From the NCBI GenBank assembly GCA_018622675.1, contig CP076020.1:62001-126000 (forward strand): 64,000 nucleotides of DNA. The letters run 5' to 3'. Each line of letters starts with the position of its first letter. Position 1 is the stretch's first letter. The notes under the pieces were generated by a model. It made no database searches, was not told the DNA's origin, and saw only the letters and a list, made by a program, of their open reading frames with translations. Position numbers and translations under genes: made by a program. The stretch comes from Mycoplasmatota bacterium (GTDB lineage Bacteria; Bacillota_I; Bacilli_A; Izemoplasmatales; Hujiaoplasmataceae). Shown in pieces: positions 42,808 to 51,972 of the stretch.

Positions 42808-44778
42808 ATGAGTAAATATAATTTAATTTCTGAATATAAACCTACAGGTGATCAACCAACAGCTATCAAATCCTTGGTTGAAAATTTAAATAATCACATG
42901 AAAGAACAAGTCTTACTTGGTGCTACTGGGACTGGGAAGACTTATACGATAGCCAATGTAATTAAAGAAATTGAGAAGCCTATATTGGTCTTGGCTCACA
43001 ATAAAACGCTTGCTGGTCAACTTTATTCTGAGTTTAAAACATTGTTTCCTGATAATAGAGTAGAATATTTTATTTCTTACTATGATTATTATCAACCTGA
43101 GGCTTATGTGCCAGGGGCGGATTTATATATCGAAAAAGATGCTAAAATTAATGATGAGATTGATGAATTGAGACATGCAGCTACATCGTCTCTTTTAGAA
43201 CGCAATGATGTAATTATCGTGGCTAGTGTATCTTGTATCTATGGTATCGGTGATCCTGAAACTTATAAAAGAGGAATGGTTACTTTAAGAAAAGGGGATA
43301 TGACTAGAGATGAATTAATGGAAAGGCTTGTAGATATTTTATACGTTCGTAATGATGTTGATTTTGTTCGTGGTAGTTTTAGAGTTAGAGGAGATGTTGT
43401 TGAAATATTACCTCCTTATAATAAAACTAAGGGTATTAGAGTGGAATTTGATTTTGATGAACTGAGTAGAATTAGAGAGTTTAATATTGTCTCAGGTGAA
43501 ATTTATAAAGACTATGAAATGTTATCTTTATTTCCTGCGTCTCACTTCTTAACAGACAAGGATAAACTAGATGAAGCTTTAAGAAGAATAGAAAGAGAAT
43601 TAGAAGAAAGGTTAAAATATTTTAAAGATAATAATATGCCTTTGGAAGCAGAAAGAATCGAGCAAAGAACAAATTATGATTTAGAGATGTTAAGAGAAAT
43701 GGGAACAGTTTCTGGAGTGGAGAATTATTCTAGGCATTTAGCTTTAAGAGAAGAAGGCGAAACACCATCGACGTTAATTGATTTTTTCCCTGATGATTTT
43801 GTATTAATTGTTGATGAATCTCATGTAACTTTACCACAAGTTAGAGGGATGTATAATGGAGATAGGTCTAGAAAACAAACATTGGTTGATTATGGCTTTA
43901 GATTGCCTAGTGCATTAGATAATAGGCCACTTAATTTTGATGAATTCAATGATAAGATTAATCAGGTGATTTATGTTTCTGCAACTCCAGGTGATTATGA
44001 ATTAGAGAGATCAGGCGCAGTGATAGAACAAATTATTAGGCCAACAGGATTGGTTGATCCTGTAGTTGAAGTAAGGCCATCTGAAAACCAGATTGATGAC
44101 TTACTGATTGAAATAGATAAGACAATTAAAAGAAATGAAAGAACTTTAATAACGACTTTAACGATAAAAATGAGTGAGGACTTAACGGGTTACCTTAAAG
44201 GTTTAGGATATAAAGTTGAGTATTTACATTCTAAAATTAAATCTTTGGAAAGAATGGAACTTATTAGAAAATTAAGACAAGGTGACTTTGATATCTTAGT
44301 AGGAATTAACTTATTAAGAGAAGGTTTGGATTTGCCTGAAGTTTCATTTATAGCGATATTAGATGCGGATAAAGAAGGTTTCCTTAGAAGTGAGAAGTCT
44401 TTAATTCAAACAACGGGCCGTGCAGCAAGAAATGTTAATGGACACGTGGTGATGTATGCAGATCGTATTACAGACTCAATGCGAAAAGCCATTGATGAAA
44501 CTGAGCGTAGAAGAGAAATACAAATTCAACATAATATAGATAATCATATTACTCCAAAAACGATTCTTAAAAATATACCAAAAGCAATTTCTATTAAAAC
44601 TAATGCTGATCAAGTTGTAGATGATATTGATAAACTATCTAAAGCAGAAATCGAAAGAAATATTGATATGCTAGAAGATCAAATGATGGTCTATGCAAAA
44701 GAATTAGATTTTGAACAAGCTGCTCGTATCAGAGATTTAATATTTGAAATGAAGAAAATGAGCAAAAATAAAAGGTAA
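42808..44778 (+). CDS. uvrB: Excinuclease ABC subunit B
   Basis: UvrB of nucleotide excision repair, which verifies damage and recruits UvrC. 656 residues. Walker [15 protein letters not shown], the beta-hairpin region [21 protein letters not shown] (in part), [12 protein letters not shown], and a C-terminal UVR motif with [17 protein letters not shown] are present. ATG at 42808 follows GGTGAT; the upstream in-frame ATG at 42796 would be at the transcription start. uvrA and uvrC are not in the window. A terminator follows directly. Confidence 0.97.
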   Translation: MSKYNLISEYKPTGDQPTAIKSLVENLNNHMKEQVLLGATGTGKTYTIANVIKEIEKPILVLAHNKTLAGQLYSEFKTLFPDNRVEYFISYYDYYQPEAYVPGADLYIEKDAKINDEIDELRHAATSSLLERNDVIIVASVSCIYGIGDPETYKRGMVTLRKGDMTRDELMERLVDILYVRNDVDFVRGSFRVRGDVVEILPPYNKTKGIRVEFDFDELSRIREFNIVSGEIYKDYEMLSLFPASHFLTDKDKLDEALRRIERELEERLKYFKDNNMPLEAERIEQRTNYDLEMLREMGTVSGVENYSRHLALREEGETPSTLIDFFPDDFVLIVDESHVTLPQVRGMYNGDRSRKQTLVDYGFRLPSALDNRPLNFDEFNDKINQVIYVSATPGDYELERSGAVIEQIIRPTGLVDPVVEVRPSENQIDDLLIEIDKTIKRNERTLITTLTIKMSEDLTGYLKGLGYKVEYLHSKIKSLERMELIRKLRQGDFDILVGINLLREGLDLPEVSFIAILDADKEGFLRSEKSLIQTTGRAARNVNGHVVMYADRITDSMRKAIDETERRREIQIQHNIDNHITPKTILKNIPKAISIKTNADQVVDDIDKLSKAEIERNIDMLEDQMMVYAKELDFEQAARIRDLIFEMKKMSKNKR

Positions 44779-44795
44779 AATTAATAAAATTAATA

Positions 44796-44825
44796 AAAAA
44801 AGTCAATTTTTTGACTTTTTTTAAT
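44796..44825 (+). terminator. Terminator after uvrB
   Basis: AAAAAGTCAA and TTGACTTTTT pair around TTTT, followed by more T. Confidence 0.82.
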
Positions 44826-44855
44826 TTATTTATTAAAATATTTTATATTTTTTAC

Positions 44856-44883
44856 TTGACAATTGATTTTTACTTGATATAAT
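44856..44883 (+). promoter_or_regulatory. Promoter of the microprotein-VanZ-DUF2089 operon
   Basis: TTGACA (44856-44861) and TATAAT (44878-44883) are 16 bases apart. The leader of about 75 bases before the first small gene is extremely A/T-rich, with no obvious hairpin. Confidence 0.82.
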
Positions 44884-44965
44884 GAAGGTGAGCTTAAGAA
44901 AAATTAACTTTTAATCAATAAAAAATTAATAATATTAAACAATTAATTTAATGGAGGATAAAAAA

Positions 44966-45067
44966 ATGAAATTAAGAAATGCAAAACCAAGAAATACATT
45001 ATTACTAGGTGGTATGTGTACTAGTGAATATTGGCAACAGTTTACAAATGATAAAAAAAGGAAATAG
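44966..45067 (+). CDS. Microprotein 1 (33 residues), paralogue of the next gene
   Basis: ATG with GGAGG 8-10 bases upstream opens a 33-residue frame ending in TAG. The product is basic and has a core MCTSEYWQQFTND. The following small gene has LCPNEYWKQLQDN at the same relative place, so the two share a C-x-x-E-Y-W-[QK]-Q-[FL] motif and a basic tail. No signal peptide. I know of no family for it. The good ribosome site, the strong promoter in front and the match to the next small gene argue that it is a real gene and not noise. Confidence 0.65.
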   Translation: MKLRNAKPRNTLLLGGMCTSEYWQQFTNDKKRK

Positions 45068-45086
45068 GGAAAAGTTAGGGGGATAT

Positions 45087-45215
45087 ATGATGAAAAATAA
45101 TAACTACAAAATGATAGTGGTCCATCATTTGTGTTCATTATGTCCAAATGAATATTGGAAGCAATTACAAGATAATAACGAAAACCGATATCACAATCAT
45201 CAAAAAAGGAGATAA
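45087..45215 (+). CDS. Microprotein 2 (42 residues), paralogue of the previous gene
   Basis: A 42-residue product starting at one of two adjacent ATG codons (45087, 45090) after AGGGGG, ending one base before the VanZ start. It has CSLC (a CxxC pair) followed by PNEYWKQLQDN and a tail rich in Asn, His, Lys and Arg. The EYW core matches microprotein 1 in both residues and codons (TGT..GAATATTGG), suggesting an old tandem duplication. The ribosome site of the VanZ gene lies in its last codons, so their translation is coupled. Function unknown; metal binding, signalling or a peptide precursor are all open. Confidence 0.68.
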   Translation: MMKNNNYKMIVVHHLCSLCPNEYWKQLQDNNENRYHNHQKRR

Positions 45216-45216
45216 T

Positions 45217-45996
45217 ATGAAGTATAAGCATATAAGTTTAGCTATCACCATATTGATTACTTTAATCATTTTCTCTATGTCATTAACTACAGGTAGTGAT
45301 TCGGGAAATTTAAGTTCTGGATTTACATTGTTTATTAAAGATATCTTGGATGTAATTTTTGTAAACAATCAAATATCAATGGAATCATTACATATTTTTG
45401 TTAGAAAATCTGCTCATGTGTTTGAATATTTTGTCTTAGGTATATCATATTATTTTACAGCTAAAGCATATCAATTATCAATTTTGAAAATATCTATGAT
45501 TGGTTTAATAACTGCTGGTGTAGATGAATGGATTCAATATTTTGTGCCCGATAGGGCTGCAAGAATGCTAGATGTATTCATCTTTGACTTTGGAGGGTTT
45601 GTACTAGGTTTATCATTCATGTTATTGTTGTTTAATCGGCGTATAAAGATGAATGAAGAACAAGTGCTATATCAAATAGCACATAATGAAATATCTTATA
45701 AAAAGGGTTATAAATATTTATATCAGAATAGGAATCACTTGAATTTTACTAATAAAGCACATTTTGCTAAGTTATCAATTCAAATACCCGGAGAAGAAGG
45801 TGTTAACAAGTTTTTGAGAGTTTTGTTTAAAATACCAATACCGCTTGGTATCTTAAGATTTGCATTATTGTTTGTTAAGGAAAATTTTGGAGAGGATATA
45901 AACATTAAAGAAATTAAAAAATTGATCAATAGTAAAGGCATACAAGTGAAAGTAGATGCTGCATCAGGAGAACATATTGTTATAAAAACATTTTAA
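45217..45996 (+). CDS. VanZ-like membrane protein with C-terminal SHOCT-like region
   Basis: 259 residues. Residues 1 to about 145 form a VanZ-like four-helix membrane domain (FVRKSAHVFEYFVLGISYYF, then TAGVDEWIQYFVPDRAARMLD). VanZ relatives are linked to glycopeptide or other envelope stress. The C-terminal about 110 residues are soluble, with NEISYKKGYKYLYQNRN and a terminal GIQVKVDAASGEHIVIKTF that resembles the end of the SHOCT-like protein two genes on (KSADGDIVKIVVE). AAAGGAG lies 8 bases before ATG. Sharing of this domain ties the three downstream genes together. Confidence 0.85.
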   Translation: MKYKHISLAITILITLIIFSMSLTTGSDSGNLSSGFTLFIKDILDVIFVNNQISMESLHIFVRKSAHVFEYFVLGISYYFTAKAYQLSILKISMIGLITAGVDEWIQYFVPDRAARMLDVFIFDFGGFVLGLSFMLLLFNRRIKMNEEQVLYQIAHNEISYKKGYKYLYQNRNHLNFTNKAHFAKLSIQIPGEEGVNKFLRVLFKIPIPLGILRFALLFVKENFGEDINIKEIKKLINSKGIQVKVDAASGEHIVIKTF

Positions 45997-46010
45997 AGGA
46001 GGAAAGAATA

Positions 46011-46469
46011 ATGAAATTTAATATTGAAAAAGAAATCGAAAAAGCAATAGGTCAAAAGTTGGGTGGGAAAACAAAAAAATATCCAGTTATGTCAGAATGT
46101 CCAGTGTGTCAACATGATTTAGAAGTTACTAGATTATCTTGTGGTAATTGTGGAACTGAAATACAAGGCAACTACACTTTGTCAAAATTTAATTATTTAG
46201 ATACAGAAAAACTATATTTTATTGAAATATTTGTAAAAAATAGAGGAAATATTAAAGCAATAGAAAAAGAAATGGGTTACTCATATCCGACGATAAAAAA
46301 AATGTTGGATGAAGTTATTACTGAGTTAGGTTATAAAGTGGATGGAAAAGATAATGAAACAGAAGAAGTCGATGAACCTAAGATGTCAAAAATAGATATT
46401 TTAAATAAAATAGATAGTGGTGAGCTTTCAGTTGAAGAGGCTTCAAAACTACTAGCGAAAATCAAATAA
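46011..46469 (+). CDS. DUF2089 zinc-ribbon/HTH regulator
   Basis: 152 residues. A zinc ribbon CPVCQHDL...CGNC near residues 30-55, then a helix-turn-helix region NRGNIKAIEKEMGYSYPTIKKMLDEV as in the DUF2089 family. The C-terminal tail SKIDILNKIDSGELSVEEASKLL is a short SHOCT-like segment also seen in the next protein. Likely a DNA-binding regulator of this operon, by its build. AAGGAGG precedes ATG. Confidence 0.82.
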   Translation: MKFNIEKEIEKAIGQKLGGKTKKYPVMSECPVCQHDLEVTRLSCGNCGTEIQGNYTLSKFNYLDTEKLYFIEIFVKNRGNIKAIEKEMGYSYPTIKKMLDEVITELGYKVDGKDNETEEVDEPKMSKIDILNKIDSGELSVEEASKLLAKIK

Positions 46470-46482
46470 GGAGGTCAATGAG

Positions 46483-46863
46483 ATGAAAAGTAGCGAATTA
46501 AAAGAAGAGAGAATGAAAATATTAGAATTACTATCAAAGAAAGTCATTAATGCTGAGGAAGCTGAAAAATTATTATCTTCTCTTGGTGTTGAAGAAGAAG
46601 ATGGTCCTAGTTTCATTGAAAAAAAGAATCAATTTAGAATGTTAAAAATAATTGTTAATTCAGCCGACGGTGATGATGTGAATATTCAAATTCCTATTGA
46701 GTTTGCTAAACTGTTAAAAAGTAATAAGTTTGGAAATATTAATACCGGAGACATTGATTTGGATGTTGATGAGTTAATTGAAATGATTCAAGCAGGAGCT
46801 AGTGGAGAGTTAGTTAATATTAAATCCGCAGATGGCGACATTGTGAAAATCGTTGTTGAATAG
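46483..46863 (+). CDS. SHOCT-like domain protein
   Basis: 126 residues, acidic, no membrane segment. The N-terminal ERMKILELLSKKVINAEEAEKLLSSL is the SHOCT-like helix pair that precedes DUF4097-type adhesin domains (YvlB, LiaX relatives). The rest holds LKIIVNSADGDDVNIQIPIEF and ends LVNIKSADGDIVKIVVE, two related beta units. DUF2089 and SHOCT-like genes are often neighbours in Firmicutes, where similar modules respond to cell-envelope stress. AGGAGG precedes ATG. Confidence 0.75.
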   Translation: MKSSELKEERMKILELLSKKVINAEEAEKLLSSLGVEEEDGPSFIEKKNQFRMLKIIVNSADGDDVNIQIPIEFAKLLKSNKFGNINTGDIDLDVDELIEMIQAGASGELVNIKSADGDIVKIVVE

Positions 46864-46898
46864 TAAAGAATAATATTTTTCGTTTGGTATAAAGATTG

Positions 46899-46928
46899 AA
46901 AACACCTTTTCGGAGGTGTTTTTATTTT
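46899..46928 (+). terminator. Terminator of the VanZ-DUF2089 operon
   Basis: AACACC and GGTGTT pair around TTTTCGGA, followed by TTTTATTTTATTT. Confidence 0.8.
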
Positions 46929-46953
46929 ATTTACTCAAAATTAGACACTTTTG

Positions 46954-46962
46954 TGGTATAAT
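46954..46962 (+). promoter_or_regulatory. Extended -10 promoter of rlmD
   Basis: TGGTATAAT (46954-46962); the -35 region is weak, as is usual with extended -10 promoters. Confidence 0.65.
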
Positions 46963-47008
46963 ATTTATGAGATATTTGTTTTTTTGTATGTATCTGAGAG
47001 GGGTAAAT

Positions 47009-48358
47009 ATGTCTGAAGAATTAAAAGAAAAATACGTTGTTGAAGCGATTGATTTAACACATGATGGCTTAGCAGTTACGAGATTAGATGATGGTTACAC
47101 TGTTTTTGTAGAAGATCTATTAAAAGGTGAAGCTGCTGAAATTGAAATCACACATAGACGAAAAAATTTCGGTTTTGGTAAGGTAGTAACAAGAATTAAT
47201 AGAAGTCCGTATCGTCAAGCACCAAAGTGTAAACATTTTTTTGAATGCGGCGGATGCCAACTTATGCATATGGATTATGATGTTCAAATCGCTTTTAAAA
47301 GATACCGTATTGAATTGATATTAAAAAAATTAGGAGTTGAAGATATTGAAGTTGAAGAAATCACTTCAATGGTAAACCCTTATTATTATCGTAATAAAGT
47401 AGATATTAAATTTTCTAATGGTGAAGATGGTATTGAAGCTGGCTTTTATAAAACAAAATCACATCAAGTTGTTGATATAGAAGAATGCTTTATCATGCCT
47501 AAAAAATCTTTTCAATTGTTAACTTTATTGAAAAATTTATTAAACCAATATGATATAAAAGCATATGATGAAAAATCAAAAACAGGTTTAATCAAATCAG
47601 CTATTTTAAGAGAATCTAGTAAACATAAAGAAATATTATTATTGTTGAATTTATCTGCTAGTAAATTACCTAATGAAAGAAAGTTTATTAAACGTTTAGC
47701 TGAGCAGCAACAAGAGTTAGTTGGGGTAGGGATTATAAAAAGTGAAGATGATGCGTATCATTTGAATAAACCTATTCGCTTAGTATATGGAAAAAGATTT
47801 ATCTACGATAGCATCTTAGATATTAAATACCGTATTGGTTTTAAATCGTTTTTCCAAGTAAATCCAGTTCAAACAGAAAGATTATATTCAAAAGCAATCG
47901 AATTTGCTAATTTGAGCCCTAAAGATAAAGTCATTGATGCTTATTGTGGCATTGGGACTATTGCTTTAACGGTTGCTAAAGATGCTTATAAAGTGTTTGG
48001 TATAGAACAATTAAGAGCAGCGGCTTATGATGCAAAAAGAAATGCTAAAATGAATAAGATCAAAAATGCATTTTTTGAAGTAGGAGATGCAGTAGATGTT
48101 ATCAATAAATGGAAAAAATATTCCTTTGATGCTATATTTGTTGATCCACCAAGAAAAGGCTGTAAGAAACAATTCTTAAAAACAGTTGTAGATATGAACA
48201 TACCAAAGATGATATACATATCATGTAACCCTGCAACATTAGGAAGAGATTTGGAATATTTATTAGAAGAAGGGTATAAGATCAAGAAAATTGCGCCAGT
48301 AGATATGTTTCCACAAACTGCGCATGTTGAATCTGTAGTATTGTTAGTAAAGTCATAG
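47009..48358 (+). CDS. 23S rRNA (uracil-C5)-methyltransferase, RlmD/RlmC (RumA) family
   Basis: 449 residues. An N-terminal TRAM domain (VEAIDLTHDGLAVTRLDDGY), an iron-sulfur cluster motif CKHFFECGGCQ, a SAM-binding region VIDAYCGIGTIALTVA, FVDPPRKGC and the catalytic SCNPATLGRDL are all in order, as in RumA-type enzymes that make m5U in 23S rRNA. Which uracil is modified cannot be decided. ATG at 47009 follows GAGAGGGG. A far upstream in-frame ATG would begin in the previous terminator and is rejected. Confidence 0.92.
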   Translation: MSEELKEKYVVEAIDLTHDGLAVTRLDDGYTVFVEDLLKGEAAEIEITHRRKNFGFGKVVTRINRSPYRQAPKCKHFFECGGCQLMHMDYDVQIAFKRYRIELILKKLGVEDIEVEEITSMVNPYYYRNKVDIKFSNGEDGIEAGFYKTKSHQVVDIEECFIMPKKSFQLLTLLKNLLNQYDIKAYDEKSKTGLIKSAILRESSKHKEILLLLNLSASKLPNERKFIKRLAEQQQELVGVGIIKSEDDAYHLNKPIRLVYGKRFIYDSILDIKYRIGFKSFFQVNPVQTERLYSKAIEFANLSPKDKVIDAYCGIGTIALTVAKDAYKVFGIEQLRAAAYDAKRNAKMNKIKNAFFEVGDAVDVINKWKKYSFDAIFVDPPRKGCKKQFLKTVVDMNIPKMIYISCNPATLGRDLEYLLEEGYKIKKIAPVDMFPQTAHVESVVLLVKS

Positions 48359-48383
48359 ACTTTATATAAATTATTTAATCTGA

Positions 48384-48418
48384 AAATAACCTCCCATAGC
48401 ATCATGGGAGGTTATTTT
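48384..48418. terminator. Strong terminator after the RlmD-family gene
   Basis: AAATAACCTCCCAT and ATGGGAGGTTATTT form a 14-bp perfect stem with loop AGCATC. A/T runs are on both sides. Confidence 0.9.
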
Positions 48419-48459
48419 CGATATTATATCATTTTGATTTTTAGATTTTTAAAATTATT

Positions 48460-48528
48460 TATGGTTTGTATTCAAATTTTTTGATTGATAGGTTTAAGCT
48501 ATAGAGATAAATAAGTGAACAAACCATA
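48460..48528. repeat. Inverted repeat in the gap before the GrpB-like gene
   Basis: TATGGTTTGT (48460-48469) and ACAAACCATA (48519-48528) are perfect 10-base complements about 49 bases apart, with a smaller internal complement ATAG/CTAT. Otherwise the roughly 280-base gap is A/T-rich with no gene seen. The repeat could be a structured leader or chance in AT-rich DNA. Confidence 0.4.
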
Positions 48529-48641
48529 CCTTTTATTAGAAAAAGAAGATTAAAAAAAAGTAATTTTATAAAACTTATTGAAATAAGAAATAAAAATAAA
48601 TATAATATGTACATATTTTAATTGAGAGGTGGTTTTATTAA

Positions 48642-49232
48642 GTGGATTTAAAAACGATGAAAAAAGATGATTTATGGAGACTGTTTCCTATTATATTAAA
48701 ACCTCATAATCCTGAATATATTAATTGGTATAGACAAGAGAAAAAGATATTAACAAAAATAATAGGTGATCATTTAATAAAAAGAATGTCCCATATAGGT
48801 AGTACAAGTGTTCATAATCTAATTGCAAAACCAACAATCGATATTTTGTTAGAGGTTGAAAATGAAGTAGCATTAATAGAGATCAAGAATAAATTGGAAA
48901 AAGAAAGTTATATTTGTCATAAGCAAAAAGACATGTTTAAAAATAATTCTTTAATGTGTTTAAAAGGCTATTCAGAAAAAGGCTTTGAAGAAAAGGTCTT
49001 CCATATTCATATTAAAGTTTTAAATAATCATAAAGAGTTATATTTTAGAGATTACTTAAAAGAACATCCTGAAATTGCTAGAGCTTATGGAGAATTGAAG
49101 CTAGAATTAATGAAAAAATATAAGCATCATAGAGATCATTATACAGATAGTAAAAGTGATTTTATTAATCGTTATACTGAAGCAGCTAAAAATATGTATA
49201 AGGATCGTTATAATATCAAGAAAAAGCAATGA
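48642..49232 (+). CDS. GrpB/UPF0157 family nucleotidyltransferase-like protein
   Basis: 196 residues of the GrpB (UPF0157) family, which has a nucleotidyltransferase fold. RMSHIGSTSVHNLIAKPTIDILLEVE carries the GS and DxL features (DILLEVE), and the C-terminal RDYLKEHPEIARAYGELK is typical. Biochemical role is unknown. The start is GTG after GAGGTGG; an ATG at 48657 is possible. It ends at its own terminator. Confidence 0.85.
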   Translation: MDLKTMKKDDLWRLFPIILKPHNPEYINWYRQEKKILTKIIGDHLIKRMSHIGSTSVHNLIAKPTIDILLEVENEVALIEIKNKLEKESYICHKQKDMFKNNSLMCLKGYSEKGFEEKVFHIHIKVLNNHKELYFRDYLKEHPEIARAYGELKLELMKKYKHHRDHYTDSKSDFINRYTEAAKNMYKDRYNIKKKQ

Positions 49233-49250
49233 TTGAATTGCTTTTTTTAA
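49223..49250 (+). terminator. Terminator after the GrpB-like gene
   Basis: AAAAAGCAAT and ATTGCTTTTT pair around GATTGA with T tract; the stem includes the stop codon. Confidence 0.82.
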
Positions 49251-49275
49251 TCTAAATAGTCGTTTCTATTTTATA

Positions 49276-49284
49276 TGATATAAT
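49276..49284 (+). promoter_or_regulatory. Extended -10 promoter of the antiporter operon
   Basis: TGATATAAT at 49276-49284, 26 bases before the start codon. Confidence 0.6.
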
Positions 49285-49309
49285 ATACTTAGATAGTTAG
49301 GAGATATAT

Positions 49310-50515
49310 ATGTCATTATTTACACAAATTGCGATTGCATTTTTAGCTTTGGCTATTGCTGGTTTTATTTCTAAATTTTTAAAAAGTTTTAATCCACCAT
49401 TTTATATTGTTGCTGGAATATTACTAGGACCAGCAGTTTTTTCCATTGTTAATAATGAAGAAGTTTTTTCTTTGCTAGGAGATATTGGTCTTATATTTCT
49501 ATTGTTTTATCTTGGTTATGAATTTTCTTTAAATAAATTAGTGGATAAGAAAAAAGTTTTAGGTTTGGCTGGTTTGATTGATTTTATCGTTAATTTTTCT
49601 ATTGCATTTTTATTAGGGATGCTTCTAGATTTGTCCTGGTTTTACACTTTTGTATTTGCCGGTATGATTTATATGAGCAGTTCTAGCATCATTACTAAAT
49701 CTCTTATTCAGCTAGGCGCAGTAAAAAAAGAAGAAGGTCAAGTTGTCATGGGCATTATGATATTTGAAGATATTGTAATGATTGGGTTTTTAGTGATTAT
49801 TCAATCTATTGTTAACCATGATGGATTTGAATTGCTTAGTATTTCAAAAGACATTGGATTAGCTGTATTATTTGCTTTTATTGTTATTTTCTTAGGAAGA
49901 AAATACTCATCCTATATTGATAAATTAATTAATTTAAAAAATCACGAACTTGCACATATTGGTTTTATTGCATTTATATTTATAGGAGTAGTCATCGGGG
50001 TTTTATTTGGAGTCTCGGAAGCATTGAGTGCATTTTTATTAGGTTTAGTTGTGAGTGAGTTAAAGCATAAAGATAGAATGGAAGAAGTTATTTTAAAGTT
50101 TAGAGATATTTTTGGTGCTGTGTTTTTCTTTTATTTTGGGATGACTTTTGCTTTTGAAAGTATCACTGTACCATTTTATATTTTATTAATTATCTCTTTC
50201 GTGGCGATAATAGGAAAATTAGTGAGTGGATATTTGATGCAGATGATAGAAAAATGTAATAAGGATGGAGGTCTATTTATTGGGATTGTTACAATTCCAA
50301 GGGGTGAGTTTTCATTGATTATTGCTGGTATTGTTGCTGCAGCTGAACCACAATTTGCTAATGTAGCTGTGGTGGTTATATTAGTTACATCATTCATGAC
50401 CACTATCATTTTCTATATCATCAATAAATTATGTAAACATAAAGAAATTTGTGTTTTGTCAAAACAATTTCTCAATGATGATCATAAAGGAGAAGCAAAT
50501 GAAGCATTATCGTAA
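49310..50515 (+). CDS. CPA2-family cation:proton antiporter
   Basis: 401 residues with about 12 membrane helices, of the KefB/GerN/NapA-like CPA2 family that exchanges K+ or Na+ for protons. Conserved features: [55 protein letters not shown], and [14 protein letters not shown]. No regulatory NAD domain is attached, but the potassium channel gene two positions on carries one. Its 3' end overlaps the next gene by 17 bases. Confidence 0.9.
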   Translation: MSLFTQIAIAFLALAIAGFISKFLKSFNPPFYIVAGILLGPAVFSIVNNEEVFSLLGDIGLIFLLFYLGYEFSLNKLVDKKKVLGLAGLIDFIVNFSIAFLLGMLLDLSWFYTFVFAGMIYMSSSSIITKSLIQLGAVKKEEGQVVMGIMIFEDIVMIGFLVIIQSIVNHDGFELLSISKDIGLAVLFAFIVIFLGRKYSSYIDKLINLKNHELAHIGFIAFIFIGVVIGVLFGVSEALSAFLLGLVVSELKHKDRMEEVILKFRDIFGAVFFFYFGMTFAFESITVPFYILLIISFVAIIGKLVSGYLMQMIEKCNKDGGLFIGIVTIPRGEFSLIIAGIVAAAEPQFANVAVVVILVTSFMTTIIFYIINKLCKHKEICVLSKQFLNDDHKGEANEALS

Positions 50516-50915
50516 AGAATTACGGTTTAATACAAGTCAAAGACGGCAACTTATTAATATTACTAGAGACATAGAAAACTCTATAAAAGAAAGTAAAATA
50601 ATGAATGGATTTGTTTTGGTGAATGCCATGCATATCACTGCTAGTGTATTCATTAATGATGATGAATCTGGTTTGCATCATGATTTCGAAGTGTTCTTAG
50701 AGAAATTAGCACCAGAGAAGCCCTATCATCAGTACCAACACAATACATATGAAGACAATGCTGATGCACATTTAAAAAGAACAATTATGGGAAGAGAAGT
50801 TATTTGCGCGATTACAGATGGTCGATTAGACTTTGGACCATGGGAACAAATTTTCTATGGCGAGTTTGATGGTATGAGAAAGAAAAGAGTATTGGTGAAA
50901 ATCATTGGTGAATAG
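50499..50915 (+). CDS. yjbQ: YjbQ (UPF0047) family protein
   Basis: 138 residues of the YjbQ family, sometimes called secondary thiamine-phosphate synthase. Hallmarks: [39 protein letters not shown] and the final [19 protein letters not shown] (each given in part within limits here). The ATG at 50499 has AAAGGAG 6-8 bases upstream inside the antiporter gene. Real function is not settled. Its place between two ion transporters is probably just operon packing. Confidence 0.9.
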   Translation: MKHYRKELRFNTSQRRQLINITRDIENSIKESKIMNGFVLVNAMHITASVFINDDESGLHHDFEVFLEKLAPEKPYHQYQHNTYEDNADAHLKRTIMGREVICAITDGRLDFGPWEQIFYGEFDGMRKKRVLVKIIGE

Positions 50916-50926
50916 TAGGTGTAATA

Positions 50927-51928
50927 ATGAATATTAAAAAAATAATGACCTGGATATCAATTATGTTAGGTATTGTTATATTTGCGACAGTGGGTTATAT
51001 ACTTATATTGGATATATCTTTCATTGATGCGCTATATATGACTATTATTACTATGTCGACAGTGGGTTATAAAGAAATTGTTGATTTAAATACTATTGGA
51101 AAAGTATTTACTATTTTTATTATATTAATTAGCGTTGGTATGGTAGGTTTCTTATTAAAAGTGATCTTTGATTTCTTTAGTCAAGGGGATATTAAATCGG
51201 TATGGAGGAAAAATAAGATGGATAAAATAATTGAAGCATTAGAAAATCATTATATTATATGCGGTGCTGGAGATACTGGCATTAATGTCATTAACCAGTT
51301 TAAAAGAAGAGATATTCCTTTTGTTGTGATTGAAAAAGATGAGGAAGTTATTAAAGAACTCGTAGAATTAGAAGTTCTTTATATCCTTGGTGATGCCAAT
51401 AAGGAAGAAATATTATCAAAAGCTAAGATAGAGAAAGGCAAAGGTTTAATTACTACTTTATCAAGCGATGCTGAAAATGTGTTTATTGTTTTAACAACAA
51501 GAGAAATGAATCGTGATATACATATTATTTCTAGATTTCACGATCGATCTGCTAGAAAAAAACTCTTGCATGCTGGAGCTAACAGAGTTGTTTCACCTGA
51601 TGAAATTGGCGGAAAGAAGATGGCTCAGTTAATGATTTCTCCCCATGTTCAATTTTTTGTTGATAATATTATTGATGCAAAAAATATGTCCATTAATATG
51701 GAAGAAGTTATTGTTAATAAGGGCTCTCAATTGGTGGGTAAATCATTGAGGGAAGCTGATATATCAAACAAAATAGGATTAATTATTTTGGCTATTCGAA
51801 GAGAGGATGAAAAAATAATATTTAATCCTAAAGCCAATGAAATTCTTAGTGTTGATGACAGAATGATAGTGGTTGGTTCAAAGGACCAAATTGAACAAAT
51901 TAGTGGAATTGCTTTAGACAATCAATAA
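50927..51928 (+). CDS. Two-helix potassium channel with RCK (TrkA-N/TrkA-C) domains
   Basis: 333 residues. Two membrane helices (about 10-28 and 60-85) flank the selectivity filter MSTVGYKEI. A cytoplasmic RCK domain follows (HYIICGAGDTGINVI, then VIEKDEEVIKEL and GDANKEE) and a TrkA-C domain ends the protein (VNKGSQLVGKSLREADI). This is the classic MthK-like ligand-gated K+ channel layout. It follows yjbQ by 11 bases with AGGTG as ribosome site. With the antiporter it probably regulates K+ and pH. Confidence 0.93.
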   Translation: MNIKKIMTWISIMLGIVIFATVGYILILDISFIDALYMTIITMSTVGYKEIVDLNTIGKVFTIFIILISVGMVGFLLKVIFDFFSQGDIKSVWRKNKMDKIIEALENHYIICGAGDTGINVINQFKRRDIPFVVIEKDEEVIKELVELEVLYILGDANKEEILSKAKIEKGKGLITTLSSDAENVFIVLTTREMNRDIHIISRFHDRSARKKLLHAGANRVVSPDEIGGKKMAQLMISPHVQFFVDNIIDAKNMSINMEEVIVNKGSQLVGKSLREADISNKIGLIILAIRREDEKIIFNPKANEILSVDDRMIVVGSKDQIEQISGIALDNQ

Positions 51929-51958
51929 AAAAACGGAACGATTTTTCGTTCCGTTTTC
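51928..51958. terminator. Bidirectional terminator between K+ channel and heliorhodopsin genes
   Basis: AACGGAACGA and TCGTTCCGTT pair around TTT, with A and T tracts on each side. Confidence 0.88.
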
Positions 51959-51972
51959 ATTATCTGAAATGT

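Noticed and set aside
45009-45086. N-terminal extension of microprotein 2
   Set aside because: The extended frame overlaps microprotein 1 out of phase and its ATG lacks a ribosome site; the ATG pair at 45087 and 45090 has AGGGGG.
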